A stretch of DNA of 64,000 nucleotides from an uncultured Oscillospiraceae bacterium (lineage in GTDB: Bacteria > Bacillota > Clostridia > Oscillospirales > Oscillospiraceae): positions 145,468-209,467 of the forward strand of contig CAKUBI010000001.1 in assembly GCA_934636865.1 (NCBI GenBank), read 5' to 3'. Positions 33,258 through 42,128 of the stretch are shown here, in pieces. The first letter of the stretch is position 1. The number at the start of each line of letters is the position of its first letter. The notes below the pieces were generated by a model, which saw only the letters and a list, made by a program, of their open reading frames with translations, was not told the origin of the DNA and did not search any database. A program made the position numbers and the translations under genes.

Positions 33258-35312
33258 ATGCCTCATATTCAGCAATTATCGCCGCATGTCGCCGACCTCA
33301 TCGCCGCGGGCGAGGTGGTCGAGCGCCCTGCGAGCGTCGTCAAGGAGCTGCTGGAAAACGCCATCGACGCCGGCGCGCAGAGCGTGACGGTGGAGATGAA
33401 AAACGGCGGCATGACCTATCTTCGCGTCAGCGACGACGGCTGCGGCATCGCGCCGGATGAGCTGCCGACGGCCTTCCTGCGCCACGCGACGAGCAAGCTG
33501 CGCACGGCGGAGGACCTTGCCGCCATCGGCACGCTCGGCTTTCGCGGCGAGGCGCTCGCGGCGATCTCGAGCGTGTCCCGGCTCGACATTTTCTCGCGCG
33601 AGCGCGGCGCGGACGCGGGCGCCGCGCTGCATTTGGAGGGCGGCGTGCCCGGCGAGGTCACGCCCGCGGGCTGCCCTGAGGGCACGAGCATCATCGTGCG
33701 CGACCTTTTTTACAACACGCCCGCGCGCTTAAAATTCATGAAGCGCGACAGCGCGGAGGCCACGGCCATCGCGGGCCTTGTCGGCCACCTTGCGCTCTCG
33801 CATCCGGAGGTGTCGTTCAAGCTCATCAAGGACGGCTCGCAGATGCTCCTGACCCCCGGCGACGGCGCGCTGCGCTCCGCCGTTTACGCGTCCCTCGGGC
33901 GCGAGTTCACGCTCTCACTCGTGGAGGTCAAGGGCACGGACGCAGAGCTCGGCGTGAGCGGCTTTATCACATCTCCCCTGTCCTCGCGCGGTACGCGCGC
34001 CATGCAGACGTTTTTCGTCAACGGGCGGCTTGTTAAGTCCCAGCTGCTGACCGCCGCGCTCGAGGAGGCCTACGCGAACCGCATGATGAAGGGCAAGTTC
34101 CCCGGCTGTGTGCTGATGGTGGACCTGCCGCACGACATGGTGGACGTGAACGTCCACCCCGCCAAGACGATCGTGAAGTTCGTCGGCGAAAAGCGCGTCT
34201 TTGACCTTGTTTACCACGCGGCGATGCATGCGCTCGACGCGCGCGAGGAATCCGAGCACCCTCAGCCGAAGCCCGCCGCCCAGGTCGCAAATCCGCGCGG
34301 CGACTTCTTCGCCAATATGACCTCCCAGCAGTACCGCGAGAGCCGGAAGGCGGCGGAAGCGCCCGCCCCTGCCGCCGCGCGTCCCGTATCCGCGCAGCCG
34401 GTCGAACCGGCGAAGCCCGCCCCCCAGTGGCAGACGCGCGTGCCCGCCGTCGACACGCAGAGCGGCGGCAAAGCGCCGCTTTCCGACTTTGTGCGGCGCG
34501 AGACGGGCGCCTTTGCGCCCGCCGTCCGCACCCCTGTGGAGCAGCCTGTGGAAAAACCTGTCAGTTCTGTGGAAAAACCCGTTTCGCGGCCCGTTACCCT
34601 GCCCATGCGCGAGGAGGCCCAAGCGGTCGTGACCGCGCCGGTCGAAGCGGCGCGGCCCGCTCCCGCTCCTGTGGAAACACCGGCGGTGAGCGCGTTTGCG
34701 CCCGCGCCGGAGCCGGAGCAGACGAGCTTCACGCCCCCCGCCGCCGCGCCGTGGCGTATCGCCGGCGAGGTGCTCGACACCTACATCGTCTGCGAGGACG
34801 AGGACAAAAACGTCTGGCTCATCGACAAGCACGCCGCGCACGAGCGCGTGAACTTCGACCGGCTCAAGGCCAGTCAGGAGCCCGTGATGTGTCAGGCGCT
34901 GCTCGCCCCGCTCGTGGCGGACTTTGACGCCGAGGAATACAGCGCCCTCTCTTCAAACCTCGCCCTTCTGCGCGAGTTCGGCTTTGAGTGCGAGGAGTTC
35001 GGCGGCGGGAGCCTGATCCTGCGCGCCATCCCTGCCGATATCGACAGCGGCGACGCGATCCCCACGCTCGAGGAGCTTGCGGGCAGGCTCGTGACCGCCC
35101 ACACGGCGGACCCTGCCGCCGCGCGCGACGCGCTGCTGCACACCATGGCCTGCAAGGCGGCCATCAAGGGCGGCTGGAAGAGCGACATGAGCGAGCTGCG
35201 CGTGCTGGTGGACAAGGTCCAGAGCGGCGAGGTGCAGTTCTGCCCCCACGGCAGGCCCGTGAAGGCGAAGCTTACAAAATACGAGCTTGAAAAGATGTTC
35301 AAGCGCGCGTAG
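33258..35312 (+). CDS. mutL: DNA mismatch repair protein MutL
   Basis: A 684-aa GHKL ATPase and repair coordinator. The N-terminal motifs are LIAAGEVVERPASVVKELLENAIDAG-type (about residues 12-37; Asn of motif I), DDGCGI and GTLGFRGEALA. A long Pro/Ala/Glu-rich linker (about residues 330-490, with repeated PVEKPVS-like units) leads to the C-terminal dimerisation domain. That domain has LIDKHAAHERVNFDRL, where DQHA(x)2E(x)4E is the endonuclease motif of MutL without MutH. Here the core reads DKHAAHER, so an Asp-His-Glu set is kept with Gln replaced by Lys. CPHGRPVK is the C-terminal metal motif. Confidence 0.97.
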   Translation: MPHIQQLSPHVADLIAAGEVVERPASVVKELLENAIDAGAQSVTVEMKNGGMTYLRVSDDGCGIAPDELPTAFLRHATSKLRTAEDLAAIGTLGFRGEALAAISSVSRLDIFSRERGADAGAALHLEGGVPGEVTPAGCPEGTSIIVRDLFYNTPARLKFMKRDSAEATAIAGLVGHLALSHPEVSFKLIKDGSQMLLTPGDGALRSAVYASLGREFTLSLVEVKGTDAELGVSGFITSPLSSRGTRAMQTFFVNGRLVKSQLLTAALEEAYANRMMKGKFPGCVLMVDLPHDMVDVNVHPAKTIVKFVGEKRVFDLVYHAAMHALDAREESEHPQPKPAAQVANPRGDFFANMTSQQYRESRKAAEAPAPAAARPVSAQPVEPAKPAPQWQTRVPAVDTQSGGKAPLSDFVRRETGAFAPAVRTPVEQPVEKPVSSVEKPVSRPVTLPMREEAQAVVTAPVEAARPAPAPVETPAVSAFAPAPEPEQTSFTPPAAAPWRIAGEVLDTYIVCEDEDKNVWLIDKHAAHERVNFDRLKASQEPVMCQALLAPLVADFDAEEYSALSSNLALLREFGFECEEFGGGSLILRAIPADIDSGDAIPTLEELAGRLVTAHTADPAAARDALLHTMACKAAIKGGWKSDMSELRVLVDKVQSGEVQFCPHGRPVKAKLTKYELEKMFKRA

Positions 35313-35323
35313 GAGGACCGGCT

Positions 35324-36262
35324 ATGAAACTCGTATGCGTCGTCGGCCCGACGGGCTGCGGCAAAACGCGGCTCGGCGTGGAGATCGCCAAAGCGACCCG
35401 CGGCGAGGTCGTCTCCTGCGACTCAATGCAGATCTACCGCGGCATGGTCATCGGCACCGCCGCGCCGACGGAGGAGGAAATGCAGGGCGTGCCGCACCAC
35501 ATGGTCGGCGTCGTTTCCCCGGAGGAAAACTACTCCGTCGCCCGGTACGCAGACGATGCGGCAAAGTGCGTCGATGACATCATCGCGCGCGGAAAGCAGC
35601 CCGTCGTCGTCGGCGGCACGGGGCTTTATTTAAACGCCCTGCTCGCGGGCCACGGCTTTGCGCGCGGCGACAAGGACGGCAGATACCGCGCAGAACTCGA
35701 AGCGCGCTGGGAAAGCGAGGGCGGAGACGCGCTGTACGCGGAGCTTGCGCGCCTCGACCCCGAGACGGCGCGGGTCCTTCACCCGAACGACCGAAAGCGC
35801 ATCCTCCGCGCGCTCGAGGTCTACTATGAGACCGGAAAGACCATGGCGCAGCACAATGCGGAGACGAAGCGTATCCCCCCGCGCTATGATTCCGTGCGCA
35901 TCGGCCTTGCCTACGAGGACCGCGAGCAGATGAAGCGCGCGATCGACGCGCGCGTTGATGAGATGGTCGAAGCGGGGCTTTTTGATGAGGTGCGCGCGCT
36001 GCTTGCTTGCGGCGTTCCGCGCGATGTGACGGCCCTGCAGGCCATCGGCTATAAGGAAGCGCTCACCTATCTGGACGGCGCGTCCACGCGCGGGGAAGCC
36101 ATTGACGAGATCAAGCTCCGCTCGCGCCAGTACGCCAAGCGCCAGCTCACCTGGCTGCGGCGCGACACGGGCATTCACTGGTACTACTGGAAAAAAACGA
36201 GGGATCTTGCCGAGTGCCTCGCTTTTTCGACAGAAATTTTACGGCAGTATGGCGTATCCTGA
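35324..36262 (+). CDS. miaA: tRNA dimethylallyltransferase MiaA
   Basis: A 312-aa enzyme adding a dimethylallyl group to A37 of tRNAs, making the substrate for MiaB. Walker A-like [29 protein letters not shown] (catalytic Asp), the [14 protein letters not shown] segment and the C-terminal [14 protein letters not shown] tRNA-binding part are visible. It lies 11 bp after mutL with its own AGGAGGA. The mutL-miaA-hfq order is an ancient, widely conserved arrangement. Confidence 0.97.
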   Translation: MKLVCVVGPTGCGKTRLGVEIAKATRGEVVSCDSMQIYRGMVIGTAAPTEEEMQGVPHHMVGVVSPEENYSVARYADDAAKCVDDIIARGKQPVVVGGTGLYLNALLAGHGFARGDKDGRYRAELEARWESEGGDALYAELARLDPETARVLHPNDRKRILRALEVYYETGKTMAQHNAETKRIPPRYDSVRIGLAYEDREQMKRAIDARVDEMVEAGLFDEVRALLACGVPRDVTALQAIGYKEALTYLDGASTRGEAIDEIKLRSRQYAKRQLTWLRRDTGIHWYYWKKTRDLAECLAFSTEILRQYGVS

Positions 36263-36311
36263 CTTTACAGCGGACCCAAAGGCCCGCAAAAAAAGAAAGG
36301 ATCGAACAGCC

Positions 36312-36560
36312 ATGAAAAAAATTGCGAATTTGCAGGACCTCTTTCTCCTCTCTGCCCGCCGCACGCGCGTGCCGGTGACCGTCTTTCTCGTCAACGGCTT
36401 TCAGATGCGCGGCGTCGTGACCGGGTTCGACAGCTTCATCGTCGTGCTCGAGAGCGACGGGCGGCAGCAGATGATCTACAAGCACGCGATCTCGACGGTC
36501 GTGCCGCTGAGTCCCATCGACCTTCGCGCCGCGGACGAGCAGGAGGAAGCCGCCCTGTAA
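36312..36560 (+). CDS. hfq: RNA chaperone Hfq
   Basis: An 82-aa Sm-like hexameric RNA chaperone. Sm1 is [19 protein letters not shown] and Sm2 contains [10 protein letters not shown], with the Lys-His of the uridine-binding proximal face. The distal-face N-terminal [12 protein letters not shown] fits Gram-positive Hfq. The start at 36312 (MKKIANLQ) follows AAAGGA; the longer frame upstream is an out-of-context extension into miaA. It may serve small RNAs such as the candidate antitoxin RNA at 42368, but that is speculation. Confidence 0.96.
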   Translation: MKKIANLQDLFLLSARRTRVPVTVFLVNGFQMRGVVTGFDSFIVVLESDGRQQMIYKHAISTVVPLSPIDLRAADEQEEAAL

Positions 36561-36572
36561 GGGAGACGCTTC

Positions 36573-37805
36573 ATGAGATCTACATCCCTTTCCACAAAGA
36601 TCATTACGGTATTGCTGCTGCTCGCGGTCATTGCGTATTTCGGCGTGCAGGGCTACCGGTACTTAGTCGATCCCGAGACGACGACGCTCGTTTACCGCTA
36701 CCGCAGCGAGGAGTCGATCGCCCTGCGGGGCTACGTCGTGCGCGAGGAGCAGGTTATCGACTGCACCGAAACGCTCATCGAGCTGACGCATGCCGAGGGC
36801 ACGCGCGTGGGCGCGGGCGATACGGTAGCGATGATCTACCGCTCGGCCGACGCGCTCAGGGCCACGCAGGAGCTTGAAACGCTGCGCGCGCAGAAAGAGC
36901 AGCTCGAATACGCCGCAAGCGCCTCGAGCGACGCCGAGACCGCCCTGCGCCTGGATACCGACATCCGCGACCAGATCCTGAAGGTGCGCGCGGCGTTCGA
37001 GGGCGGCAGCTACAGCGCGCTCGACACGCTCTCGGACGAGCTGAAAACCACGGTGCTGAAGCGCGAGTACGCGTACAGCGGCGGCGAGGACCTTGCCTCT
37101 CAGCTCGCAGAGCTGAACGCGCAGATCAGCACGCTTTCCGGCACGGCGAGCGGCGGCGCCACGCGCATCACCGCCCCGGTCTCCGGCACCTACAGCGCCG
37201 TGGCCGACGGGTACGAGAGCGTGCTCACGCCCGAGAGCCTGAACACCATGACGCCCTCGCAGCTCTCTTCCGTCGCGCCGCAGAGCGTTTCCACCACGGT
37301 CGGCAAGCTCATTCAGGGCAGCACCTGGTACTTTGCCGCGAGCGTGAACGCGTCCGACGCCGAGGGCCTCAAGGTCGGCAGCAGCCTGACGCTTCGCATG
37401 GCCTCGGGCGTGGACTTTGACCTGCCGGTGACGCTCTCGCGCGTGAGCGCGGAGGAGAACGGCAAGTGCCTTCTCGTGGTGCAGAGCAACCGCTATCTTC
37501 CCTACATGACGCTGCTGCGCGAGCAGAACGCCGAGCTCATCCTGCATGAGTACGATGGGCTGCGCATCCCGAAAAACGCGCTGCGCGTGGATGAAAACGG
37601 CGTGTCCGGCGTTTACTGCCTTGTGGGCCGCGTGGCCTACTTCAAGCCCGTGAACATCGTCTATCAGGGCGGCGACTACTGCCTTGTCACACCCGGAGAG
37701 ATCGAAGCCGCCACCGAAAGCCAGGCATCCCTTTACACCCTGCGGGCCAATGACGAGGTCATCGTCTCGGCAGGAGAGCTATATAACGGAAAGGTCGTAG
37801 ATTAA
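36573..37805 (+). CDS. HlyD-like membrane-anchored adaptor protein
   Basis: A 410-aa protein with one N-terminal membrane helix (about residues 9-28) and an extracellular part built like periplasmic/extracytoplasmic adaptor proteins: a barrel-sandwich (lipoyl-like) half (IALRGYVVREEQVI, THAEGTRVGAGDTVAMIY), a short coiled coil (about 95-200) and a second half (ITAPVSGTYSAVADGYE). No transporter gene is adjacent. Genes of this type often precede yggS-sepF in Clostridia, so a role at the division site or cell envelope is possible. No direct evidence. Confidence 0.75.
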   Translation: MRSTSLSTKIITVLLLLAVIAYFGVQGYRYLVDPETTTLVYRYRSEESIALRGYVVREEQVIDCTETLIELTHAEGTRVGAGDTVAMIYRSADALRATQELETLRAQKEQLEYAASASSDAETALRLDTDIRDQILKVRAAFEGGSYSALDTLSDELKTTVLKREYAYSGGEDLASQLAELNAQISTLSGTASGGATRITAPVSGTYSAVADGYESVLTPESLNTMTPSQLSSVAPQSVSTTVGKLIQGSTWYFAASVNASDAEGLKVGSSLTLRMASGVDFDLPVTLSRVSAEENGKCLLVVQSNRYLPYMTLLREQNAELILHEYDGLRIPKNALRVDENGVSGVYCLVGRVAYFKPVNIVYQGGDYCLVTPGEIEAATESQASLYTLRANDEVIVSAGELYNGKVVD

Positions 37806-37807
37806 AA

Positions 37808-38503
37808 ATGAGTATTGCTGAAAACATCGCGCGCGTGCGCGCGAACATCGCCGCGGCGGCGAAGGAAGCCGGCCGCGGCGCGGGCGAGATCACCCTTGTC
37901 GGCGCGAGCAAGATGAACGACGCGGACGCCTGCCGCCAGGCCATCGCCGCGGGCATCGACGCGCTGGGCGAGAACCGCGAGCAGGAGATGACGAAAAAGC
38001 TTGCCGAGCATGCCTACGACGGCGCGCCGCTGCACTTTATCGGACATTTGCAGCGCAACAAGGTGAAAAACGTCGTCGGCAAGGTCGCGCTGCTCGAGTC
38101 CGTCGGCTCGAGCGAGCTGCTCGAAGCCGTGAATAAGCAGGCGGAAAAGCTTCAGATCGTGCAGGACATCCTGCTCGAGGTAAATATCGGCGGCGAGGAG
38201 GCCAAAAGCGGCTTCGCTCCCGAGGCGCTCGAGGAGGCGGCGAGAAGCGCGAAGGCGCTCAAAAATGTCCGCGTCCGGGGCCTTATGTGCATCCCGCCGG
38301 TCGCCGGGGGCGAGCACGGCAGCATGCCGTACTTTGAAAAAGTTCATGCACTTTATGTTGACATCAATGCAAAATTGTATGATAATACACTTGATATACT
38401 GTCGATGGGTATGAGCGGCGACTATGAGGACGCGGTGCGCGCGGGCGCGACGATGGTGCGCGTGGGCACGGCGATCTTCGGCGCACGCAATTATACAATT
38501 TGA
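37808..38503 (+). CDS. yggS: YggS/PLPBP-family pyridoxal-phosphate-binding protein
   Basis: A 231-aa monomeric PLP-barrel protein that maintains PLP homeostasis. PLP Lys is Lys35 in LVGASKMNDAD (many relatives have VSKTK/P). Further signatures are ALGENREQEM, LHFIGHLQRNKVKNVVGKV, the RVRGLMCIPP strand and the phosphate-binding LSMGMSGDYEDAVRAGATMVRVGTAIFG-type end (about residues 198-226). It starts 2 nt after the stop of the preceding gene. The position just before sepF is the conserved ylmE-sepF synteny of Gram-positives. Confidence 0.95.
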   Translation: MSIAENIARVRANIAAAAKEAGRGAGEITLVGASKMNDADACRQAIAAGIDALGENREQEMTKKLAEHAYDGAPLHFIGHLQRNKVKNVVGKVALLESVGSSELLEAVNKQAEKLQIVQDILLEVNIGGEEAKSGFAPEALEEAARSAKALKNVRVRGLMCIPPVAGGEHGSMPYFEKVHALYVDINAKLYDNTLDILSMGMSGDYEDAVRAGATMVRVGTAIFGARNYTI

Positions 38504-38522
38504 TCGAGGAGGTCTTGCTGCC

Positions 38523-38978
38523 ATGGGTATTTTTGATGATCTGAAAAAATGGGCTCACCCCTACGAGGATGAGGATGAGGAATATGAGGATGATTTCCCC
38601 GATCTGAAGGACCGCGGCGACACGGGCGCCTTTGCCGACCGCCGCAGCGCCGAGCGCAAGGCGGAGGACCGCCGCAACAAGGTCGTCAACATCAACGCGA
38701 CCACGCAGCTCAAGGTCGTGCTCGTCAAGCCCGAGCGCTTTGAGAACGCCAGCGAGATCGCCGACCACCTGAAGGAAAAGCGCACGGTGGTCATCAACCT
38801 TGAATCCACGAACAAGGACATTGCGCGCCGCCTTGTCGACTTCCTCTCCGGCGTGGCCTACGCGGGCGAGGGCAAGATCAAGAAGGTCGCGGCCAACACG
38901 TACATCATCACGCCCTATCATGTGGATATCATGGGCGATCTGATCGACGAGCTGGAAAACAACGGCCTGTATCTGTAA
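38523..38978 (+). CDS. sepF: Cell division protein SepF
   Basis: A 151-aa FtsZ-associated membrane anchor. An N-terminal amphipathic helix (MGIFDDLKKW) binds the membrane, followed by an acidic linker (EDEDEEYEDDFPDL) and a C-terminal SepF domain (VVLVKPERFENASEIADHLKEK, then INLESTNKDIARRLVDFLSG). SepF rings bundle FtsZ and shape the septum. The start ATG at 38523 follows GAGGAGG. Confidence 0.96.
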   Translation: MGIFDDLKKWAHPYEDEDEEYEDDFPDLKDRGDTGAFADRRSAERKAEDRRNKVVNINATTQLKVVLVKPERFENASEIADHLKEKRTVVINLESTNKDIARRLVDFLSGVAYAGEGKIKKVAANTYIITPYHVDIMGDLIDELENNGLYL

Positions 38979-39003
38979 AAAGACGAAACGGAGGATGGGA
39001 TAA

Positions 39004-39732
39004 ATGCTGACACCGCAGGAAGTTTCCGGCCGCGCATTCAGCAAGGCGGCATTCGGCGGCTATAATATGGCCATGGTCGATGAATTTCTCGATGAGCTGA
39101 CCGACGACTATACCTCGCTCTATAAGGAAAACGCCGCCCTGAAGGCAAAGCTCAAGGTGCTGGTCGATAAGGTGGAGGAGTACCGCGCGACGGAGGATTC
39201 CATGCGCACGGCGCTGCTGACCGCGCAGCGCATGGCCAACACCATGGTCGAGGAGGCCGAGGAGAAGAAAAAGACCCTGCTCGCCGGCGCCGAGGACGAG
39301 GCCCGCGCCAAGATCGGCGCGCTGCAGAGCGACATTGAGCAGGAGCAGCGCAAGCTCAACGCGGCCAAGACCGAGACGGCGGACTTTTTGCAGAAGATGC
39401 GCGAGCTGTGCGAGGCCCAGCTTGCGCTCATCGAGCGCGCCCCGGACCTGACGCCCGCGGAGATCGCGGAAACGGACGAGGCTGCGCAGAAGGCGGCGGC
39501 TGACGTGAGCGCCATCGAGGAGACGATCCTCGCCTCCTTCCGCAAGCAGCCGGCCGAGACGGCGGAGAGCGCCGAAAGCGCGCCGGAGGCCCCCGCGCAG
39601 GACGAGGGCGCGGCGGCGGAGGAAAAGAGCGAAGAGCTCGAGCCGGACGACAGCCCGTTCGTGGAAACGGCAAAGCAGTCCATCCGTCTGGACGATCTGC
39701 AGTTCGGCCGCAACTATCACCGGGAAGAGTAA
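39004..39732 (+). CDS. divIVA: DivIVA-domain cell-division/polarity protein
   Basis: A 242-aa coiled-coil protein. The N-terminal LTPQEVSGRAFSKAAFGGYN and VDEFLDEL segment is the DivIVA lipid-binding and crossed-loop domain. A coiled coil runs from about residue 30 to 160 with a short Asp/Pro-rich break, and the tail is acidic. DivIVA senses negatively curved membrane at poles and septa and recruits division-site, wall or sporulation proteins. Last gene of the cluster, with a strong terminator five bases after the stop. Confidence 0.93.
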   Translation: MLTPQEVSGRAFSKAAFGGYNMAMVDEFLDELTDDYTSLYKENAALKAKLKVLVDKVEEYRATEDSMRTALLTAQRMANTMVEEAEEKKKTLLAGAEDEARAKIGALQSDIEQEQRKLNAAKTETADFLQKMRELCEAQLALIERAPDLTPAEIAETDEAAQKAAADVSAIEETILASFRKQPAETAESAESAPEAPAQDEGAAAEEKSEELEPDDSPFVETAKQSIRLDDLQFGRNYHREE

Positions 39733-39737
39733 CACCC

Positions 39738-39765
39738 AAAAGGGCGGCCAAAAGGCCGCCCTTTT
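39738..39765 (+). terminator. Terminator closing the miaB-divIVA cluster
   Basis: Perfect 12-bp stem AAAAGGGCGGCC / GGCCGCCCTTTT with loop AAAA, T4 in the 3' arm and more T after. Confidence 0.92.
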
Positions 39766-39804
39766 CATTTTCTCGGGCCGCGCGAGCGGCCAAAAGGAGC
39801 CGAT

Positions 39805-40689
39805 ATGAACAAAAAGCCCATCATCGCCTTTTTATACGACTTTGACAAGACCCTCTGCACGACCGACATGCAGGATTACAGCTTCATCCCCGCCCTCGGC
39901 TACACGCCAGACGAGTTCTGGAGCATCGCCAATCGCTTCGGCTTTGAAAACCGCATGGACGGCCTGCTCGCCTACATGTACACGATGATCGAGGAGTGCC
40001 GCAAAAAGGGCATCCGCCTGAGCCGCGGCTATCTCGTCTCCTGCGGGCGGGCGATCGAGCTCTTCCCCGGCGTTTCCGACTGGTTCTCGCGCATCAACGC
40101 CTTCGGCGAGACGCAGGGCGTGGAGATCGAGCACTATGTGCTCTCCTCGGGCCTGCGCGAGATCATCGAGGGCAGCGGCGTAAGCCACGAGTTTAAAGAG
40201 ATCTACGCCTGCGAGTTTTTCTACAACGAGCAGGGCCTCGCCTCGTGGCCGAAGCTCGACGTCAACTTTACGAACAAGACCCAGTTCGTCTACCGCATCA
40301 ACAAGGGCATTCTGGACGTCGCCAAGGACAAGGAGCTCAACGCCTCCATGCCAGACGATTCCAAGCGCATCCCCTTCACGAACATGATCTACATCGGCGA
40401 CGGCCTTTCCGACGTGCCGTGCATGAAGATGATGCGCGCCTACGGCGGGCAGGCCGTGGCCGTCTATCAGGACAGCAACCGCGCGGGCGTGGAGGACCTG
40501 CTCGCCAAGGGGCGCGTGGACTTCATCTTCCCCGCCGACTACCGCGACGGGACGCTGTTCGACACGACGATGAAAAACATCGTGCGCAAAATGGCAATCG
40601 CCGACGCGCTGGCGGAGGAAAACCAGCAGCAGCTGCGCGCGCTCGGGCGCGGGGAGCTGCCGCAGCAGATGGGGCTTCTCGGATGGTAA
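39805..40689 (+). CDS. HAD-superfamily phosphatase (phosphoserine-phosphatase-like)
   Basis: A 294-aa HAD hydrolase with an intact nucleophile motif LYDFDKTLC (DxDxT). Further motifs are HYVLSSGLREII (motif II Ser), Lys-containing segments around RINKGILD and motif IV YIGDGLSDVPCM (GDxxxD). A large cap precedes motif II, as in the phosphoserine phosphatase-like subclass. The physiological substrate is not evident. AAGGAG upstream. Its stop overlaps the rlmA start by 7 nt (ATG at 40683, TAA at 40687), indicating translational coupling. Confidence 0.88.
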   Translation: MNKKPIIAFLYDFDKTLCTTDMQDYSFIPALGYTPDEFWSIANRFGFENRMDGLLAYMYTMIEECRKKGIRLSRGYLVSCGRAIELFPGVSDWFSRINAFGETQGVEIEHYVLSSGLREIIEGSGVSHEFKEIYACEFFYNEQGLASWPKLDVNFTNKTQFVYRINKGILDVAKDKELNASMPDDSKRIPFTNMIYIGDGLSDVPCMKMMRAYGGQAVAVYQDSNRAGVEDLLAKGRVDFIFPADYRDGTLFDTTMKNIVRKMAIADALAEENQQQLRALGRGELPQQMGLLGW

Positions 40690-41498
40690 GGCTGTGCTGC
40701 CCTGTCTGCGCCGGGGCGCTTGAAAAGCGCGCAGGGAGCTATGTCTGCCCGAAGGGCCACAGCTTCGATCTGGCAAAGAGCGGTTATGTCAACCTGCTGC
40801 TCAACAGCGCGCAGGGCCATCACGGGGACGATAAGCTCATGGTCCGCGCGCGGCGCGATTTTCTGGATAAGGGCTATTACGACCGCTTCATTGCTGCCGT
40901 CGCGGACGCGGCGGCAGAGTTCGCGCCCGCCGGCGCCGCCGTGCTCGACGCAGGCTGCGGCGAGGGGATCTATTCTCTCGCGGTGCTGCGCGCCATCGAG
41001 CGCGCGGGCAAGCGGGGAGCGCTCCTCGGCGTTGATATCTCCAAGACCGCGCTCCAATACGCGGCGAAGCGCTCGCGGGATTTCACGCTCTGCGTGGCCT
41101 CGTGCGCGCGCCTTCCCGTGCCGGACGGGAGCGTGGACGAGGTGCTCAACATCTTCTCCCCCTTCGTGCCGGAGGAGTTTGCGCGCGTGCTGAAACGCGG
41201 CGGGTATCTTCTGCGCGCCTATCCCCTGCGCGAGCATCTTTGGGAGCTCAAGGCGCTCATCTACGATGTGCCGCGCGACAATCCGCCCACGCCGCTTGAA
41301 GCGGAGGGCTTCCGTCTTGTGGAAACGCGCGAGGTGCGCGACGAGATTCATCTATCCTGCAATGAGGATATTCAAGCGCTGTTCCGCATGACGCCGTACT
41401 ACTATAAGACCGGCGCGAAGGATCAGGAGAAGGCCGCGCGGGCAAAGGAGCTGGAGGTTCAATTAGCATTTGGGCTTGCCGTTTATCAGAGGGAGTGA
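40683..41498 (+). CDS. rlmA: 23S rRNA (guanine-N1)-methyltransferase RlmA-like
   Basis: A 271-aa methyltransferase. The N-terminal zinc ribbon LCCPVCAGAL and YVCPKGHSFDLAKSGYVNLL is diagnostic of RlmA. The SAM-binding motif VLDAGCGEGIYS and a class I fold follow, with the LNIFSPFVPEEFARVL motif. RlmA(I) methylates G745 and RlmA(II)/TlrB G748 of 23S rRNA; the latter can protect from tylosin-type macrolides. Which one applies here cannot be told from sequence. The start inside the previous gene is chosen because it places the zinc ribbon at the N-terminus; the frame is open much further upstream within that gene. Confidence 0.92.
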   Translation: MVRLCCPVCAGALEKRAGSYVCPKGHSFDLAKSGYVNLLLNSAQGHHGDDKLMVRARRDFLDKGYYDRFIAAVADAAAEFAPAGAAVLDAGCGEGIYSLAVLRAIERAGKRGALLGVDISKTALQYAAKRSRDFTLCVASCARLPVPDGSVDEVLNIFSPFVPEEFARVLKRGGYLLRAYPLREHLWELKALIYDVPRDNPPTPLEAEGFRLVETREVRDEIHLSCNEDIQALFRMTPYYYKTGAKDQEKAARAKELEVQLAFGLAVYQRE

Positions 41499-41528
41499 TG
41501 GGCAGTGCCTATGGGTACTGCATGCAAA

Positions 41529-41570
41529 AAAGGGGAATATTCTCTTTCTCAAAAGAGAATATTCCCCTTT
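41529..41570 (+). terminator. Strong terminator after rlmA
   Basis: Perfect 19-bp inverted repeat AAAGGGGAATATTCTCTTT / AAAGAGAATATTCCCCTTT (41529-41547, 41552-41570) with a 4-nt loop. It could act in both directions. Confidence 0.88.
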
Positions 41571-41876
41571 CAATCCCCCAAGAGAAAGGACGAGGGGCCT
41601 TCCCCCTCGACCCCGCACATTGGCAGTTTAGGGCTTGAAGAGATGCCCGGCCTGCGGAATCGGGTGCGGTGTACGTGGCTTCGCCACGGGTCTTCTGCGC
41701 TTCGTGGGTGTGATCAACCGCGCCCTACTCCGTGGGGCGCGAGTGACGGTAGACGGTTCGCCGGTGCCTGCGGGGCTGTGCGGCATTGCCTTCGGCTCGC
41801 CGCACGGCGAGGGGTGCGCGGTTGAGCTGCGGGCTGGGGTGCGTGCGGGCGCGGCATTGCGTTGCTCGCCGCGGAT
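41571..41876. other. Gene-free, GC-rich, hairpin-rich stretch
   Basis: About 300 bases with no credible coding sequence on either strand. It contains CGTGGC-TTC-GCCACG (41674-41688), GCGCCC-N9-GGGCGC (41720-41740) and CTCGCCG-CA-CGGCGAG (41796-41811). It may be a structured RNA, a repeat element or a decayed gene. Confidence 0.35.
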
Positions 41877-42026
41877 TTAATCTTTGGCGTTGATGTAGAG
41901 GTCTTCGGCTTTCTGCTGGGCGGCGATGAGGATGTCTCTTGCGTCGCCGTAGTTCTGGGCGTCGAGCTTTTCCAATGCCTCGGTGGTCGCGTTGAAGAGC
42001 AAAAGATACAGGGGCTTGTAATCCAT
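41877..42026 (-). CDS. Conserved small protein, 49 aa
   Basis: Starts MDYKPLYLLLFNATTEALE, then a helical segment with ALEKLDAQNYGDARDI and ends EDLYINAKD. The reading frame has GGAGG eight bases before the ATG. The sequence looks like one long amphipathic helix or helical hairpin. Peptides of this MDYK-LYLLLFN type recur in Clostridia, often near mobile or phage-like modules; this is from memory and not checked. Function unknown. Its promoter region is a perfect 11-bp-arm palindrome and it is divergent from the ribbon-helix-helix-like gene. Confidence 0.75.
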   Translation of the reverse strand: MDYKPLYLLLFNATTEALEKLDAQNYGDARDILIAAQQKAEDLYINAKD

Positions 42027-42039
42027 GATGTCATCCTCC

Positions 42040-42068
42040 GTAATATAAATGTAGTATATTTATATTAC
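42040..42068. promoter_or_regulatory. AT-rich palindrome, candidate operator
   Basis: GTAATATAAAT-N7-ATTTATATTAC, 11-bp perfect arms, immediately upstream of the 49-aa gene and inside the divergent intergenic region. It is symmetric like sites for dimeric repressors. Confidence 0.55.
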
Positions 42069-42086
42069 ACATAATTTTCCTGATTT

Positions 42087-42116
42087 GCAATACAATTGTC
42101 GTATAAAATGTATTGC
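42087..42116. promoter_or_regulatory. Second inverted repeat, candidate operator
   Basis: GCAATACA-N14-TGTATTGC, 8-bp perfect arms, ending 12 bases before the start of the 59-aa gene. A TATAAA lies within it (42102-42107). Confidence 0.5.
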
Positions 42117-42128
42117 GGGTGAAAAATC

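Noticed and set aside
40245-40682. Extension of rlmA by 146 codons within the HAD gene.
   Set aside because: The zinc ribbon that begins RlmA proteins starts just after the ATG at 40683.
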